In this document: piece by piece, positions 7,574-15,582 of the stretch
How positions within the stretch are numbered: position 1 is the stretch's first letter
Layout: each line of letters starts with the position of its first letter
Assembly: GCA_964412785.1 (NCBI GenBank)
Contig: CAYPQD010000015.1
Span: forward strand, 1-54,995
Direction of reading: 5' to 3'
Length of the DNA stretch: 54,995 nucleotides
Source of the DNA: UBA5336 sp964412785
GTDB lineage: Bacteria; Pseudomonadota; Alphaproteobacteria; Caulobacterales; Hyphomonadaceae
Program-made: the position numbers and the translations under genes
The notes under the pieces: generated by a model
The model's database searches: none
The model's input: the letters and a program-made list of their open reading frames with translations, nothing else
What the model was told of the DNA's origin: nothing

Positions 7574-9028
7574 ATGCCGCGTCCCGTCTTCTTCTACAGC
7601 CGTCTCAACCAGTCCCTGGTCGCGCTGGTGCAGCGCCGGCTCTGGCTGCAGGTGCTGGCCGCGCTCCTTGCCGGGGCGGTGACGGGGCTCCTGCTGGGGC
7701 CCGATCTCGACCTGGTGTCCCGGAACCTGTCGGCGATCGTTGGCAAGTGGCTTTCCCTGCCCGGGCGCCTGTTCCTCGCATTGATCCAGATGATCATCAT
7801 CCCGCTGGTGGCCAGTTCCATCGTGCTCGGCCTGTCGGGCGCGGGCGGCGGCCCGGCGCTGCGCCGGGTCGGCTTCCGGCTGGGCGCCTTTATCGTGTCG
7901 ACCACGCTTGCGGGCGCCTTTATCGGCGCGACGCTGGCCAGTGCGGTCAATCCCGGCCGCGGCATCCTGACCGGCGTTCCGCCGGTGCCGGGCCTCAAGC
8001 CGGACCGGGAGACCCTCAGCGCGCCGCCGCATTCGGTGCTCCAGGAACTCGGCCTCGACCTGCCGGAGATGATCACCGGCCTGATCCCGCAAAACCTGAC
8101 CCGGGCGATCCTCGACCAGGACATGCTGGCGATCGTATTCTTCTCGCTCTTTATCGGGCTGGCGGTGGTCACCGCCAACAATCGCGACCTCACCAAGCCG
8201 CTGGTGTCGCTATCGGAAGCGGTTCTGGAGGTCTGCATGACGGTGATCCGCTTTGCCATGCGTTTCGCGCCGCTGGCGGTGTTTGGCCTGATCGCCGACA
8301 CGACCCTGACCTATGGCGCGCGCACCCTGATCGAGCTCGGCCTTTATGTCGGCATCGTGGTCATGGGGCTGGTGGGGCTGCTGGCGCTTTATCTCGTCCT
8401 TGTGAGTGTGCTCGGCGGGATCAGCCCCTGGCGCTTCTTGCGGGCGGCGGCACCGGTACAGCTGCTTGCCTTCTCCACCTCGAGCTCGGCGGCGGTGATG
8501 CCGCTCACCATGAAGACAGCTGTGGAGAAGCTCGGGGTCGAGCCGCCGCTCGCCGGGGCGATCATCCCGCTGGCCTCCACCGTCAACATGGCCGGCACGG
8601 CGCTCTACCAGTCCGCGGCGATTGTGTTCCTGGCCAATGTGGCTGGCGTCGCGCTCGGGCCGCTGGACCTGGCCTTCATCATGCTGACCCTGACGGGTGC
8701 GTCGATCGGCGCACCGGCGGCGCCGGGGGCGAGCGTTGCCGTGCTCAATGCGACGGCGGCGAGCTTCGGCATCGCGACAACCGGCCTGCCGCTTGTCATC
8801 GGCGTCGACCGTGTGCTCGACATGGTGCGCACCAGCGTCAACGTGACCGGCGACCTTGTCGCCTGCCGGCTGCTGTCGCGGTCAAGCGGTCTGCGCAAAT
8901 TATCGAAAGCCGGTGGGGCCGTTTCGCCGGAGCCAACCGGGGCTGACGACAGCGCGCAAGCGAGCGGCGATGCGCCGGCGTCCTCCCCCAAGGGCAGGCT
9001 CGACATGCCCCCGGCCGATCCGCCATGA
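7574..9028 (+). CDS. Dicarboxylate/amino acid:cation symporter (DAACS family)
   Basis: A 484-residue inner-membrane carrier of the glutamate/C4-dicarboxylate:Na+/H+ symporter family, with about eight helices and two re-entrant loops. The serine-rich hairpin STSSSAAVMPLTMK is present. So is the helix-7 motif, here N338-M-A-G-T342 where most members have NMDGT. The loss of the Asp may change cation or substrate preference. The C-terminal 40 residues are polar and rich in Ser, Ala and Asp. ATG at 7574 precedes the positively charged N-terminus (MPRPVFFYSR). It lies 58 bp after the fliM-like gene and 46 bp before the nitronate monooxygenase. Confidence 0.92.
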   Translation: MPRPVFFYSRLNQSLVALVQRRLWLQVLAALLAGAVTGLLLGPDLDLVSRNLSAIVGKWLSLPGRLFLALIQMIIIPLVASSIVLGLSGAGGGPALRRVGFRLGAFIVSTTLAGAFIGATLASAVNPGRGILTGVPPVPGLKPDRETLSAPPHSVLQELGLDLPEMITGLIPQNLTRAILDQDMLAIVFFSLFIGLAVVTANNRDLTKPLVSLSEAVLEVCMTVIRFAMRFAPLAVFGLIADTTLTYGARTLIELGLYVGIVVMGLVGLLALYLVLVSVLGGISPWRFLRAAAPVQLLAFSTSSSAAVMPLTMKTAVEKLGVEPPLAGAIIPLASTVNMAGTALYQSAAIVFLANVAGVALGPLDLAFIMLTLTGASIGAPAAPGASVAVLNATAASFGIATTGLPLVIGVDRVLDMVRTSVNVTGDLVACRLLSRSSGLRKLSKAGGAVSPEPTGADDSAQASGDAPASSPKGRLDMPPADPP

Positions 9029-9074
9029 TGCGCGACAGGCCAGAGCGACACGACCAGCGGGAGGACCAGGGCCC

Positions 9075-10064
9075 ATGAAAACGCGCATTACCGAACTCTT
9101 CGGCATCGAACGCCCGATCATACAGGGCGGCATGCATTATGTCGGCTTTGCCGAGATGGCGGCGGCCGTCTCCAATGCCGGCGGGCTCGGCATCATCACC
9201 GGGCTGACCCAGGGCACGCCGGAAAACCTGGCGAAGGAGATCGCCCGCTGCCGCGAGATGACCGACAAACCCTTCGGCGTGAACCTTACCTTCCTGCCGG
9301 CGGTGACGCCGCCCGACTATCCGGGCTTTGTCCGCGCGATCATCGAGGGCGGGGTGAAGATCGTCGAGACGGCGGGCAACAACCCGGTGCAGGTCATGCC
9401 CTTCTTCAAGGAGGCCGGCGTCAAGGTCATCCACAAGTGCACGTCGGTACGCCACTCGCTGAAGGCCCAGTCGATCGGCTGCGACGCGGTCTCGGTCGAT
9501 GGCTTCGAGTGCGGCGGGCATCCCGGCGAGGATGACGTGCCGAACTTCATCCTGCTGGCGCGCGCCGGCGAGGAATTGGAGATCCCGTTCGTCTCGTCCG
9601 GTGGCATGGCTGACGGGCGCTCGCTGGTGGCCTCCCTCGCGCTCGGCGCCGATGGCATGAACATGGGCACGCGCTTCATCGCGACGCAGGAAGCGCCGGT
9701 CCATGAGAACGTGAAACAGGCGCTGGTGGCGGCGTCGGAACTGGACACGCGCCTTGTCATGCGCCCGCTGCGCAACACCGAGCGGGTGCTGAACAACGCG
9801 GCGGTGGAGCGCCTGCTCGAGAAGGAGAAGGCGCTCGGCCCCGACCTGAAATTCGAGGACATCATTGCCGAGGTGGCCGGCGTCTATCCGCGGATCATGA
9901 AGGAAGGCGAGATGGATGCCGGAGCGTGGAGCTGCGGAATGGTGGCCGGCCTCATCCACGACATTCCGAGCGTCCAGGAACTGATGGACCGGATCATGGC
10001 CGAGGCGGAGGAGATCATCTCCAGCCGCCTGGCGGGCTTCCAGCGCGAGGCGGTGCCTGCGTGA
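9075..10064 (+). CDS. Nitronate monooxygenase (2-nitropropane dioxygenase family)
   Basis: A 329-residue FMN-dependent TIM-barrel flavoenzyme. Nitronate monooxygenases oxidise alkyl nitronates such as propionate-3-nitronate; the same fold also includes enoyl-ACP reductase FabK, so the substrate is not fixed by sequence alone. Conserved parts are PIIQGGMHYVG at the N-terminus, SNAGGLGIITG, the phosphate/FMN stretch DGFECGGHPGE, and the glycine loops PFVSSGGMADGRSL and ALGADGMNMGTRF. ATG at 9075 starts MKTRITELFGIERP. The next gene starts at its stop codon (GTGA overlap), so they are co-translated. Confidence 0.92.
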   Translation: MKTRITELFGIERPIIQGGMHYVGFAEMAAAVSNAGGLGIITGLTQGTPENLAKEIARCREMTDKPFGVNLTFLPAVTPPDYPGFVRAIIEGGVKIVETAGNNPVQVMPFFKEAGVKVIHKCTSVRHSLKAQSIGCDAVSVDGFECGGHPGEDDVPNFILLARAGEELEIPFVSSGGMADGRSLVASLALGADGMNMGTRFIATQEAPVHENVKQALVAASELDTRLVMRPLRNTERVLNNAAVERLLEKEKALGPDLKFEDIIAEVAGVYPRIMKEGEMDAGAWSCGMVAGLIHDIPSVQELMDRIMAEAEEIISSRLAGFQREAVPA

Positions 10065-10483
10065 GGCGCCGCGCGAGCGCGTCCTGCCTCGCTCTTGCGG
10101 CGACGCTGATTGGCGCCTGTTCGGGCGGCGAAGCGCCGGGCGGGGGTGTCGCCGACGCCTGCACCGCCGCAATCGGTGGCGATCTGCGCATGGCGAGCGC
10201 GATCACGCCAACGGGGCTGGACGTCGCGGCGTTCTGCGCCTGCTTTGGCGAGGCGGGCGACCCGGCGCGCCGGGAAACCGACCTGGCGGTGTTCCGGGCG
10301 CTGGCCGACATCCGTTCCGAACTCGGCGTGATGATCGAGCCGGCGGCGGAAGAGCTGGAGGACCGGCTGCGCCAGGGCCCGGACACCTACGCGTTCACGG
10401 AGACCGAATTCGAGGCGCTCGGCGAGCGGCTTGAGGCATTCGTCGACAGCATCGGCGCGGCAGGCGGCTGCCCGGACGGCTGA
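10061..10483 (+). CDS. Small putative lipoprotein
   Basis: A 140-residue predicted lipoprotein. GTG at 10061 overlaps the TGA of the preceding gene by 4 nt. The N-terminus is MRRR followed by a hydrophobic stretch and the lipobox LIGAC, with the lipidated cysteine at residue 20. The mature part has further cysteines in FCACF and near the end (GGCPDG), and an acidic helix-rich middle. No family recognised. The start codon was chosen because it gives both a standard lipoprotein signal and the overlap; the open frame from 9926 lies inside the neighbour. Confidence 0.75.
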   Translation: MRRRASASCLALAATLIGACSGGEAPGGGVADACTAAIGGDLRMASAITPTGLDVAAFCACFGEAGDPARRETDLAVFRALADIRSELGVMIEPAAEELEDRLRQGPDTYAFTETEFEALGERLEAFVDSIGAAGGCPDG

Positions 10484-10501
10484 AACCTGTGCACACCTCA
10501 C

Positions 10502-10559
10502 GCACCATATCTTGCGCCCGCTTGCGTGCCAACGCGGATCAGCGCACTACATGTGGTCA
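10502..10559 (+). promoter_or_regulatory. Two candidate NrdR boxes upstream of nrdB
   Basis: The 16-mer at 10502-10517 (GCACCATATCTTGCGC) matches 11 of 16 positions of the NrdR consensus ACACAATATATTGTGT and keeps the central ATAT. A second, weaker match (9 of 16) lies at 10544-10559. Their starts are 42 bp apart, about four helical turns. Known NrdR box pairs are usually about three turns (31-32 bp) apart, so the spacing is unusual. Both lie within 92 bp of the nrdB start. Confidence 0.4.
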
Positions 10560-10593
10560 AGTTGTTGTGAGCATCAACACGCAGGAGACCGGC

Positions 10594-11628
10594 ATGGCCG
10601 ACGGAATCGTGAACACCACCGCACCAGGGCTGCTGACCCCGTCCAGGGCCTATAAGCCTTTCCGCTATCCATGGGCATATGATTTCTGGAAGACCCAGCA
10701 GCAGGTCCACTGGATGCCGGAAGAGGTGCCGCTCGGTGAGGACTGCAAGGACTGGGCCGTCAAGCTGACGGACCGGGAGCGCAGCCTGCTCACCCAGATC
10801 TTCCGCTTCTTTACCCAGTCGGACGTGGAAGTCGGCGCCAACTACATGGAACACTACATGCCGCTGTTCAAACCGACAGAGGTCTCCATGATGTTGTCGG
10901 CGTTCTCTAACATGGAGACGATCCACATTGCGGCCTATGCGCTGCTCCTCGAAACCATCGGCATGCCGGACACGGAGTTCTCCGCATTCATGGAATACGA
11001 GGAGATGGCGGCCAAGCACGACTATCTTGGCCAGTTCGGCTGCGAGACCTATGAGGACATTGCCACCTCCATGGCCGTGTTCGGCGCCTTCACCGAGGGG
11101 CTGCAGCTGTTTGCCTCATTCGCAATGCTGATGAACTTCCCGCGCTTCAACAAGATGAAGGGGATGGGCCAGATCGTCTCCTGGTCGGTGCGTGACGAGA
11201 GCCTGCACTGCGAGGGCATGATCAAGCTGTTCCACACCTTCTGCGAAGAGACCGGCGTCATGTCCCCGGCACTGGCCGAGCGGATCCGCGGGTGCTGCGA
11301 AACGGTGGTCCAGCTTGAGGACAAATTCATCGAACTGGCTTTCGAGGCCGGCCAGGTGGAGGGCATGACGCCCGACGACATCAAGCGTTATATCCGCTAC
11401 ATCGCCGACTGGCGGCTCGGCCAGCTCAAGCTCAAGCCGATTTACGGCATCAGCGAACATCCGATCCCGTGGCTGTCGGAGATCCTGAACGGTGTCGAGC
11501 ACGCCAACTTCTTCGAACAGCGCGCGACTGAATACTCCAAGGGCGCGACGCGCGGCGACTGGCATGGCGACCAGGGCGTGTGGGGCAATTTCGACAGGCT
11601 GATGGACAGGGAAGGCCGCGCCGCCTGA
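10594..11628 (+). CDS. nrdB: Class Ia ribonucleotide reductase beta subunit
   Basis: A 344-residue R2 subunit. It carries the di-iron/tyrosyl radical centre that activates the alpha subunit for reduction of ribonucleotides to deoxyribonucleotides. The metal/radical motif METIHIAAY is intact: E108, H111 and radical Tyr Y115. The second ligand motif WSVRDESLH follows around residue 205. ATG at 10594 (MADGIVNTTAPG) follows CAGGAGACC; the longer frame from 10489 covers the regulatory region. NrdA is not adjacent in this window. A copy of the dispersed repeat begins about 20 bp after the stop. Confidence 0.95.
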   Translation: MADGIVNTTAPGLLTPSRAYKPFRYPWAYDFWKTQQQVHWMPEEVPLGEDCKDWAVKLTDRERSLLTQIFRFFTQSDVEVGANYMEHYMPLFKPTEVSMMLSAFSNMETIHIAAYALLLETIGMPDTEFSAFMEYEEMAAKHDYLGQFGCETYEDIATSMAVFGAFTEGLQLFASFAMLMNFPRFNKMKGMGQIVSWSVRDESLHCEGMIKLFHTFCEETGVMSPALAERIRGCCETVVQLEDKFIELAFEAGQVEGMTPDDIKRYIRYIADWRLGQLKLKPIYGISEHPIPWLSEILNGVEHANFFEQRATEYSKGATRGDWHGDQGVWGNFDRLMDREGRAA

Positions 11629-11648
11629 AGGGGCGTGACGCACCCCAC

Positions 11649-11767
11649 CATACTCGTGTGCGCGGACGATGAATGATCTGCGCATCCGGCGCATGGGGCG
11701 CCGACGCACAGCCGCGCTTGCCCTGCGCTGCTTGGATCGGTTTTGGGTCCATGCAGCTTGGTATCAG
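11649..11767 (-). repeat. Dispersed intergenic repeat, copy A
   Basis: About 119 bp, oriented on the minus strand. Read on that strand it begins CTGATACCAAGCTGCATGG, continues through GGGCAAGCG and the hairpin CGGCGC-CCCAT-GCGCCG, then ATGCGCAG, and ends near GCGCACACGAGTATGG. The first 70 bases are nearly identical to the second unit of copy B. Compared with B it lacks the third hairpin and one internal end. It fills the junction between nrdB (plus) and the zinc-ribbon gene (minus), whose TGA stop (11764-11766) is the TGA of the repeat end. Confidence 0.85.
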
Positions 11768-11994
11768 TCGCCAATGGCGCGGCCATCCCGGTCGAGGTCC
11801 GCGCCGCAATGGGGGCACGTCCACCCGCCGGAGCGGGCATGGTCGGCGGTACCCGGCAGGCGCAGCGCCGGCAGCCGGCCACCACAGCGTTGGCACGCGT
11901 GCGGCCCGCGCCGGAGAGCCACAGCCGTGACCGCGACGAGCGCCGCCGCGCCGCCGATCAGGACAGGCCAGAAGAGGTCAGGCGTCATCTCCAT
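11764..11994 (-). CDS. Small membrane protein with zinc ribbon
   Basis: A 76-residue protein with one membrane helix (residues 9-27) followed by a C-x2-C...C-x2-C zinc ribbon (C34, C37, C60, C63). The orientation MEMTPDLFWP-helix-RRGPHAC, with Arg after the helix, suggests that the ribbon is cytoplasmic. No family recognised; single-TM zinc ribbons of this kind are often uncharacterised. It lies 54 bp downstream of terC on the same strand, separated by a hairpin. Its stop codon is part of repeat copy A. Confidence 0.7.
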   Translation of the reverse strand: MEMTPDLFWPVLIGGAAALVAVTAVALRRGPHACQRCGGRLPALRLPGTADHARSGGWTCPHCGADLDRDGRAIGD

Positions 11995-12007
11995 AACCTA
12001 GCGCCGC

Positions 12008-12036
12008 GGCGGGGCCGGCGAAAGGGCCGGCCCGCC
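12008..12036 (-). terminator. Candidate terminator after terC-family gene
   Basis: An 11-bp GC stem with one bulged G: GGCGGG-G-CCGGC (12008-12019) pairs with GCCGGCCCGCC (12026-12036) over the loop GAAAGG. It starts 12 bp after the stop of the TerC gene on the minus strand. There is no T-run on either side. Confidence 0.5.
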
Positions 12037-12048
12037 GGGGCATTGTCG

Positions 12049-13068
12049 TCAGCCCGTCCCCGTCCCCTTGCCCTTGCCCTTGCCCGCGTCGATGATCGCA
12101 TCGACGGCGGCGAGACCATCGTGTTCCGGGTTGCTGCCGTAGATCTCCGCCTCGCGCTGCGCCCACAGGCGCTTTTGGTAGTTGGTGGAGACGATGTCGG
12201 TGACCACCAGCACGAACACAACGAGATAGAAGGACGATTTCGACATCGCGCCAATCTCGAAGCCGAACAGGCTCAGATGGGCAAGGTGGGCGCCCTCGCT
12301 GACGAGAAGCGCGCCGACCAGGAACAGGATGAACAGGCCAAGCACCTCATACATCCGGTTGCGCTTGAGGAAGTCGGCCACATAGTCGGCCATCAGGATC
12401 ATCGCGGCGCCGGACAGCAGGATGGCGATGGTCATGATCCAGACCTGGTAATCCTTGGCGGGGCGGCAGCCGACTGCCCCGGTGATCGGTTCGGCGATCA
12501 GCGCCTCCTTGCACTGGGTGACGGTGCCTTCGAAGTTGCCGAGAACAGTGCCGGCAGCATTGACGATCTGCGCCATCTCCACATTGGCAATCGCCATCGC
12601 CGAGAGAATCGAGTCGAAGGAGAACACAAGGTTCATCACCACGATCATGAGGATCGCCTGGACGACGGATTTCTTGCCGCTGCCCTCGGAGTGCTCGATA
12701 TGGTCGACGCTGAGGAGGTGGTGGATCTCCTTCACGGCGGTGTAGATGATGAAGGCGCCGCCCAGCATGGTGATAAGTGCCTGCAGGGTGAAGTCGCCCT
12801 CGATCAGGCCCGGCAGGTGCAGCCCGAAAAGGGGCTCGGCGAGCAGGCCGAACAGGTTGACGATCACCACGAGCAGGACGATCCGCAACAGCACGGCCAG
12901 GCCAAGGCCCCAGCGGCGGACCATGCCGGCCTGCGCCTCTCCGACCCGCTTTGACTCAATCGAGATGTAGAGCAGGTTGTCAAAGCCGAGGACCGCCTGC
13001 AATAGCAGCAGCATGAGCAAGGTGAAGACCCCGCTTATCGAAAAGACCTCGGCAAGGATATCTGTCAT
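12049..13068 (-). CDS. TerC family integral membrane protein
   Basis: A 339-residue membrane protein of the TerC family, with the two conserved acidic signatures LGFDNLLYISI (residues 27-37) and VFSFDSILSAM. TerC proteins were named from tellurite resistance, but many act in manganese export or metal loading of secreted proteins; no other ter gene is present here. Between helices, about residues 175-215, there is a polar segment with two cysteines (TQCKEAL and VGCRPAK). The tail ends in a Gly-Lys/Gly-Thr run. The start MTDILAEVFS fits the family. Confidence 0.9.
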   Translation of the reverse strand: MTDILAEVFSISGVFTLLMLLLLQAVLGFDNLLYISIESKRVGEAQAGMVRRWGLGLAVLLRIVLLVVIVNLFGLLAEPLFGLHLPGLIEGDFTLQALITMLGGAFIIYTAVKEIHHLLSVDHIEHSEGSGKKSVVQAILMIVVMNLVFSFDSILSAMAIANVEMAQIVNAAGTVLGNFEGTVTQCKEALIAEPITGAVGCRPAKDYQVWIMTIAILLSGAAMILMADYVADFLKRNRMYEVLGLFILFLVGALLVSEGAHLAHLSLFGFEIGAMSKSSFYLVVFVLVVTDIVSTNYQKRLWAQREAEIYGSNPEHDGLAAVDAIIDAGKGKGKGTGTG

Positions 13069-13236
13069 GTCCCCCTCCCTTCGCTGTGGCGTGGACGGCT
13101 GGGCCTAGCGCAAATCCCATGCGAGGCGAAGCCCGGTTGACGGCCCCCGCCACAGTGGGCCACGCACGCATGCTTGCCGCGGCCTTTCACACCGTTAATG
13201 TGCGCACGAACCGTTAAAGCCTGCCCCGGAGTCCCC

Positions 13237-15333
13237 ATGACGCTGAAGTCCGCCGCGCTCGCCACCGCCCTGTCCGCCCTCGCCCTTGGCCTGTCCGCGC
13301 CCGAAGCGCTGGCGAGACCCATGGAGATCGAGGATCTGGTAAACATCCGCAATGTCGGCGCCGTCGTGCTGAGCCCGGATGGCGCAACGCTCGCCTACAC
13401 CGTGTCGCAGCCGCGCGACGTCATGAATGGCGAGGCGGACGGGCCCGCCGACATGCATCTCTATGTCGGCAACACGCCCTTCGTGACCGGAGAGATCTCC
13501 GTGTCGGACGTGCAGTTCGCGCCCGGTGGGGAAAGCCTCTTCTTCAAGGCAGCGCGCGGCGGACCGGATGCCAAGGTGGCGCTCTACGAGATCGCACTCA
13601 GCGGTGGGGAGGCGCAGAAGGTGTTCGAGTTCGGCGACGGTTTTGGCGATTACGCTGTCTCGCCCGACGGGTCGACACTCTTTTTCGTCGCCGCAGAACC
13701 GGCTGACGCGAAAACGGCCAAGCTGGCTGAAAAGGGTTTCATGGCAAAGGCGTATGAGGAGGGCCTGAAGTTTGCGCACCTGCGACAGGTGAGCCTGCGT
13801 GATGGCGATGCGCACCCGGATATCCTGTTCGATGGCGCACACGTCTCCGACATCGTGCTGTCTCCGGACGGGCGCCGGCTGGTCGCCGCGATTGCGCCGA
13901 CACCGCTGGTCGACGATTCCCTGATGGAGCGCGACCTTATCGTCATCGACGCCCTGTCCGGCCGCGCGATCACCGAGATCGAGACCCCGGGCAAGCTCGA
14001 CCATTTCGAGATTTCCCCCAATGGACGCATGCTGGCCTTTCTCGGCGGCACGGACATGCATGACACCTCCAACGGTATTCTGATGCTGGCCGATCTCGTC
14101 ACCGGCGCGGTGACGCAGCTGACGCCGGAGGCGGGCCAGCATATTCAGGACCTGACCTGGCTCGGCGATGACGAGATCCTTGCGAATGTGCACCGCGGCA
14201 TCGAGAGCGCCCTCATCGTCTACAACCGGGATGGCGAGGAAGTGCGCACGCTGGCCCAGCCGCAGGACGTTGTCGCGCGTTCGATCGAGGCGGCGAACGG
14301 GCGCATCATCATCTCCGCCGATGGCCCGGCGCATCCGCGTGAGCTTTTCGAGATCGGCGGCGACGAGGCGGACCGGCTGACCGATTTCAATGCCTGGACG
14401 CGGGAACTGGACCTCGCGCCACAGACGACCTTCACCTATGAGGCGCGCGACGGCGAGAGTGTCGAAGGCGCGCTGATCGTGCCGGAGGGCGAGGCGCCGG
14501 AGGATGGCTGGCCGCTCATCGTCTATGTCCATGGCGGTCCGGAAGCGCATGTCTCCGACGGCTGGGTGACCTATTACTCCATGCCGGGGCAGATCGCGGC
14601 GGGCGACGGCTTTGCCGTGTTCCACCCGAACTATCGCGGTTCCACCGGCCGCGGTGTGGCCTTCGCGGTCGCCCACCAGGACGACTATGCCGGCAAGGAG
14701 TTCAACGACCTGCAGGACGCTGTACAGGCCCTCGCCGAGGCCGGTATCGCCAATGCCGGCCGCGCCGGCATCACCGGCGGCTCCTATGGCGGCTACGCGT
14801 CCATGTGGGGCGCGACGGCGCTGACGGAGACGTTCGCCGCCTCGGTCGCGTTTGTCGGCATTTCCAACCAGGTCTCTAAATTCGGCACCGGCGACATCCC
14901 CAACGAGATGTATCTCGTCCACTCCCGCCGCTGGCCGTGGGAGGACAACTGGATGAACCTGATCGAGCGTTCGCCGATCTTCCACGCCGGCGACAGCCGC
15001 ACGCCGACGCTGATCCTCCATGGCGAGGAAGACACGCGCGTGCATCCGAGCCAGTCGCTGGAGCTCTACCGGTCGATGAAGGTGCGCACCGAAACGCCGG
15101 TGCGGCTCATCTTCTATCCCGGCGAGGGCCATGGTAACCGCAAGGCCGGCGCCCGGCTGGATTACGCCATGCGCCTGCACCGCTGGATGGGCCATTATCT
15201 CGCCGAGGGTGACAACCGCATGAAGCCGATGCCGGAAGTCGACCTCGGCCTCGCTGCGGCCCTCGGCCTGTCAGAGCCCGGGGCCGGGGAGGCCAGCCAG
15301 GCCCAAACGGAAGACGGCACCGACGAGGAATAG
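13237..15333 (+). CDS. Secreted S9-family (prolyl oligopeptidase-like) peptidase
   Basis: A 698-residue peptidase with a cleavable signal peptide (about residues 1-27, ...APEALA). An N-terminal beta-propeller with repeated SPDG motifs (residues about 45-430) is followed by an alpha/beta-hydrolase domain. The catalytic triad is visible: Ser516 in GGSYGGYA, Asp599 in HGEEDTRV and His632 in GEGHGN. It is probably a periplasmic dipeptidyl/acylaminoacyl peptidase taking up peptides as nutrients. ATG at 13237 was chosen for the signal peptide; the upstream frame to 13174 adds nothing typical. The acidic tail (QTEDGTDEE) ends 14 bp before repeat copy B. Confidence 0.93.
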   Translation: MTLKSAALATALSALALGLSAPEALARPMEIEDLVNIRNVGAVVLSPDGATLAYTVSQPRDVMNGEADGPADMHLYVGNTPFVTGEISVSDVQFAPGGESLFFKAARGGPDAKVALYEIALSGGEAQKVFEFGDGFGDYAVSPDGSTLFFVAAEPADAKTAKLAEKGFMAKAYEEGLKFAHLRQVSLRDGDAHPDILFDGAHVSDIVLSPDGRRLVAAIAPTPLVDDSLMERDLIVIDALSGRAITEIETPGKLDHFEISPNGRMLAFLGGTDMHDTSNGILMLADLVTGAVTQLTPEAGQHIQDLTWLGDDEILANVHRGIESALIVYNRDGEEVRTLAQPQDVVARSIEAANGRIIISADGPAHPRELFEIGGDEADRLTDFNAWTRELDLAPQTTFTYEARDGESVEGALIVPEGEAPEDGWPLIVYVHGGPEAHVSDGWVTYYSMPGQIAAGDGFAVFHPNYRGSTGRGVAFAVAHQDDYAGKEFNDLQDAVQALAEAGIANAGRAGITGGSYGGYASMWGATALTETFAASVAFVGISNQVSKFGTGDIPNEMYLVHSRRWPWEDNWMNLIERSPIFHAGDSRTPTLILHGEEDTRVHPSQSLELYRSMKVRTETPVRLIFYPGEGHGNRKAGARLDYAMRLHRWMGHYLAEGDNRMKPMPEVDLGLAAALGLSEPGAGEASQAQTEDGTDEE

Positions 15334-15347
15334 GGTCGCCCACCGCC

Positions 15348-15582
15348 CTGATACCAAGCTGCAAGGAGCGGTTCCGAACCATGCCGCGCGAGGCAAAGCG
15401 ACGGCGCGTCGGCGCCCCATGCGCCGGATGCGCAGGTGATACCAAGCTGCATGGACCCAAAACCGATCCCTTGCAGTGCAGGGCAAGCGCGACTGCGCGT
15501 CGGCGCTTATGCGCCGGGGCCGCGGATGAGTCCTCATCCGCGCAGATTGGTATGAATCATCGTCTGCGCACACCGGTATGAG
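15348..15582 (+). repeat. Dispersed intergenic repeat, copy B (tandem array)
   Basis: Two head-to-tail units. Unit 1 (15348-15436) begins CTGATACCAAGCTGCAAGG and contains the hairpin CGGCGC-CCCAT-GCGCCG (15410-15426). Unit 2 (15437 onward) begins TGATACCAAGCTGCATGG and contains GGGCAAGCG, the hairpin CGGCGC-TTAT-GCGCCG (15501-15516), and a perfect 10-bp stem CGCGGATGAG/CTCATCCGCG (15521-15542). It ends at ATTGGTATGA (15546-15555) and again at CCGGTATGAG (15573-15582). It lies between the S9 peptidase and the convergent MT-A70 gene, and overlaps the last 26 bp of the latter. Confidence 0.88.

Noticed and set aside
12049..13068. Tellurite resistance island
   Set aside because: Only the TerC-family gene is present; no terA, terB, terD or terZ nearby.
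13195..15195. 666-aa open frame on the minus strand
   Set aside because: Antisense to the S9 peptidase, which has a complete catalytic triad.
15348..15582. CRISPR-like array
   Set aside because: Only two long units in tandem, with structured interiors and no short regular spacers or cas genes.
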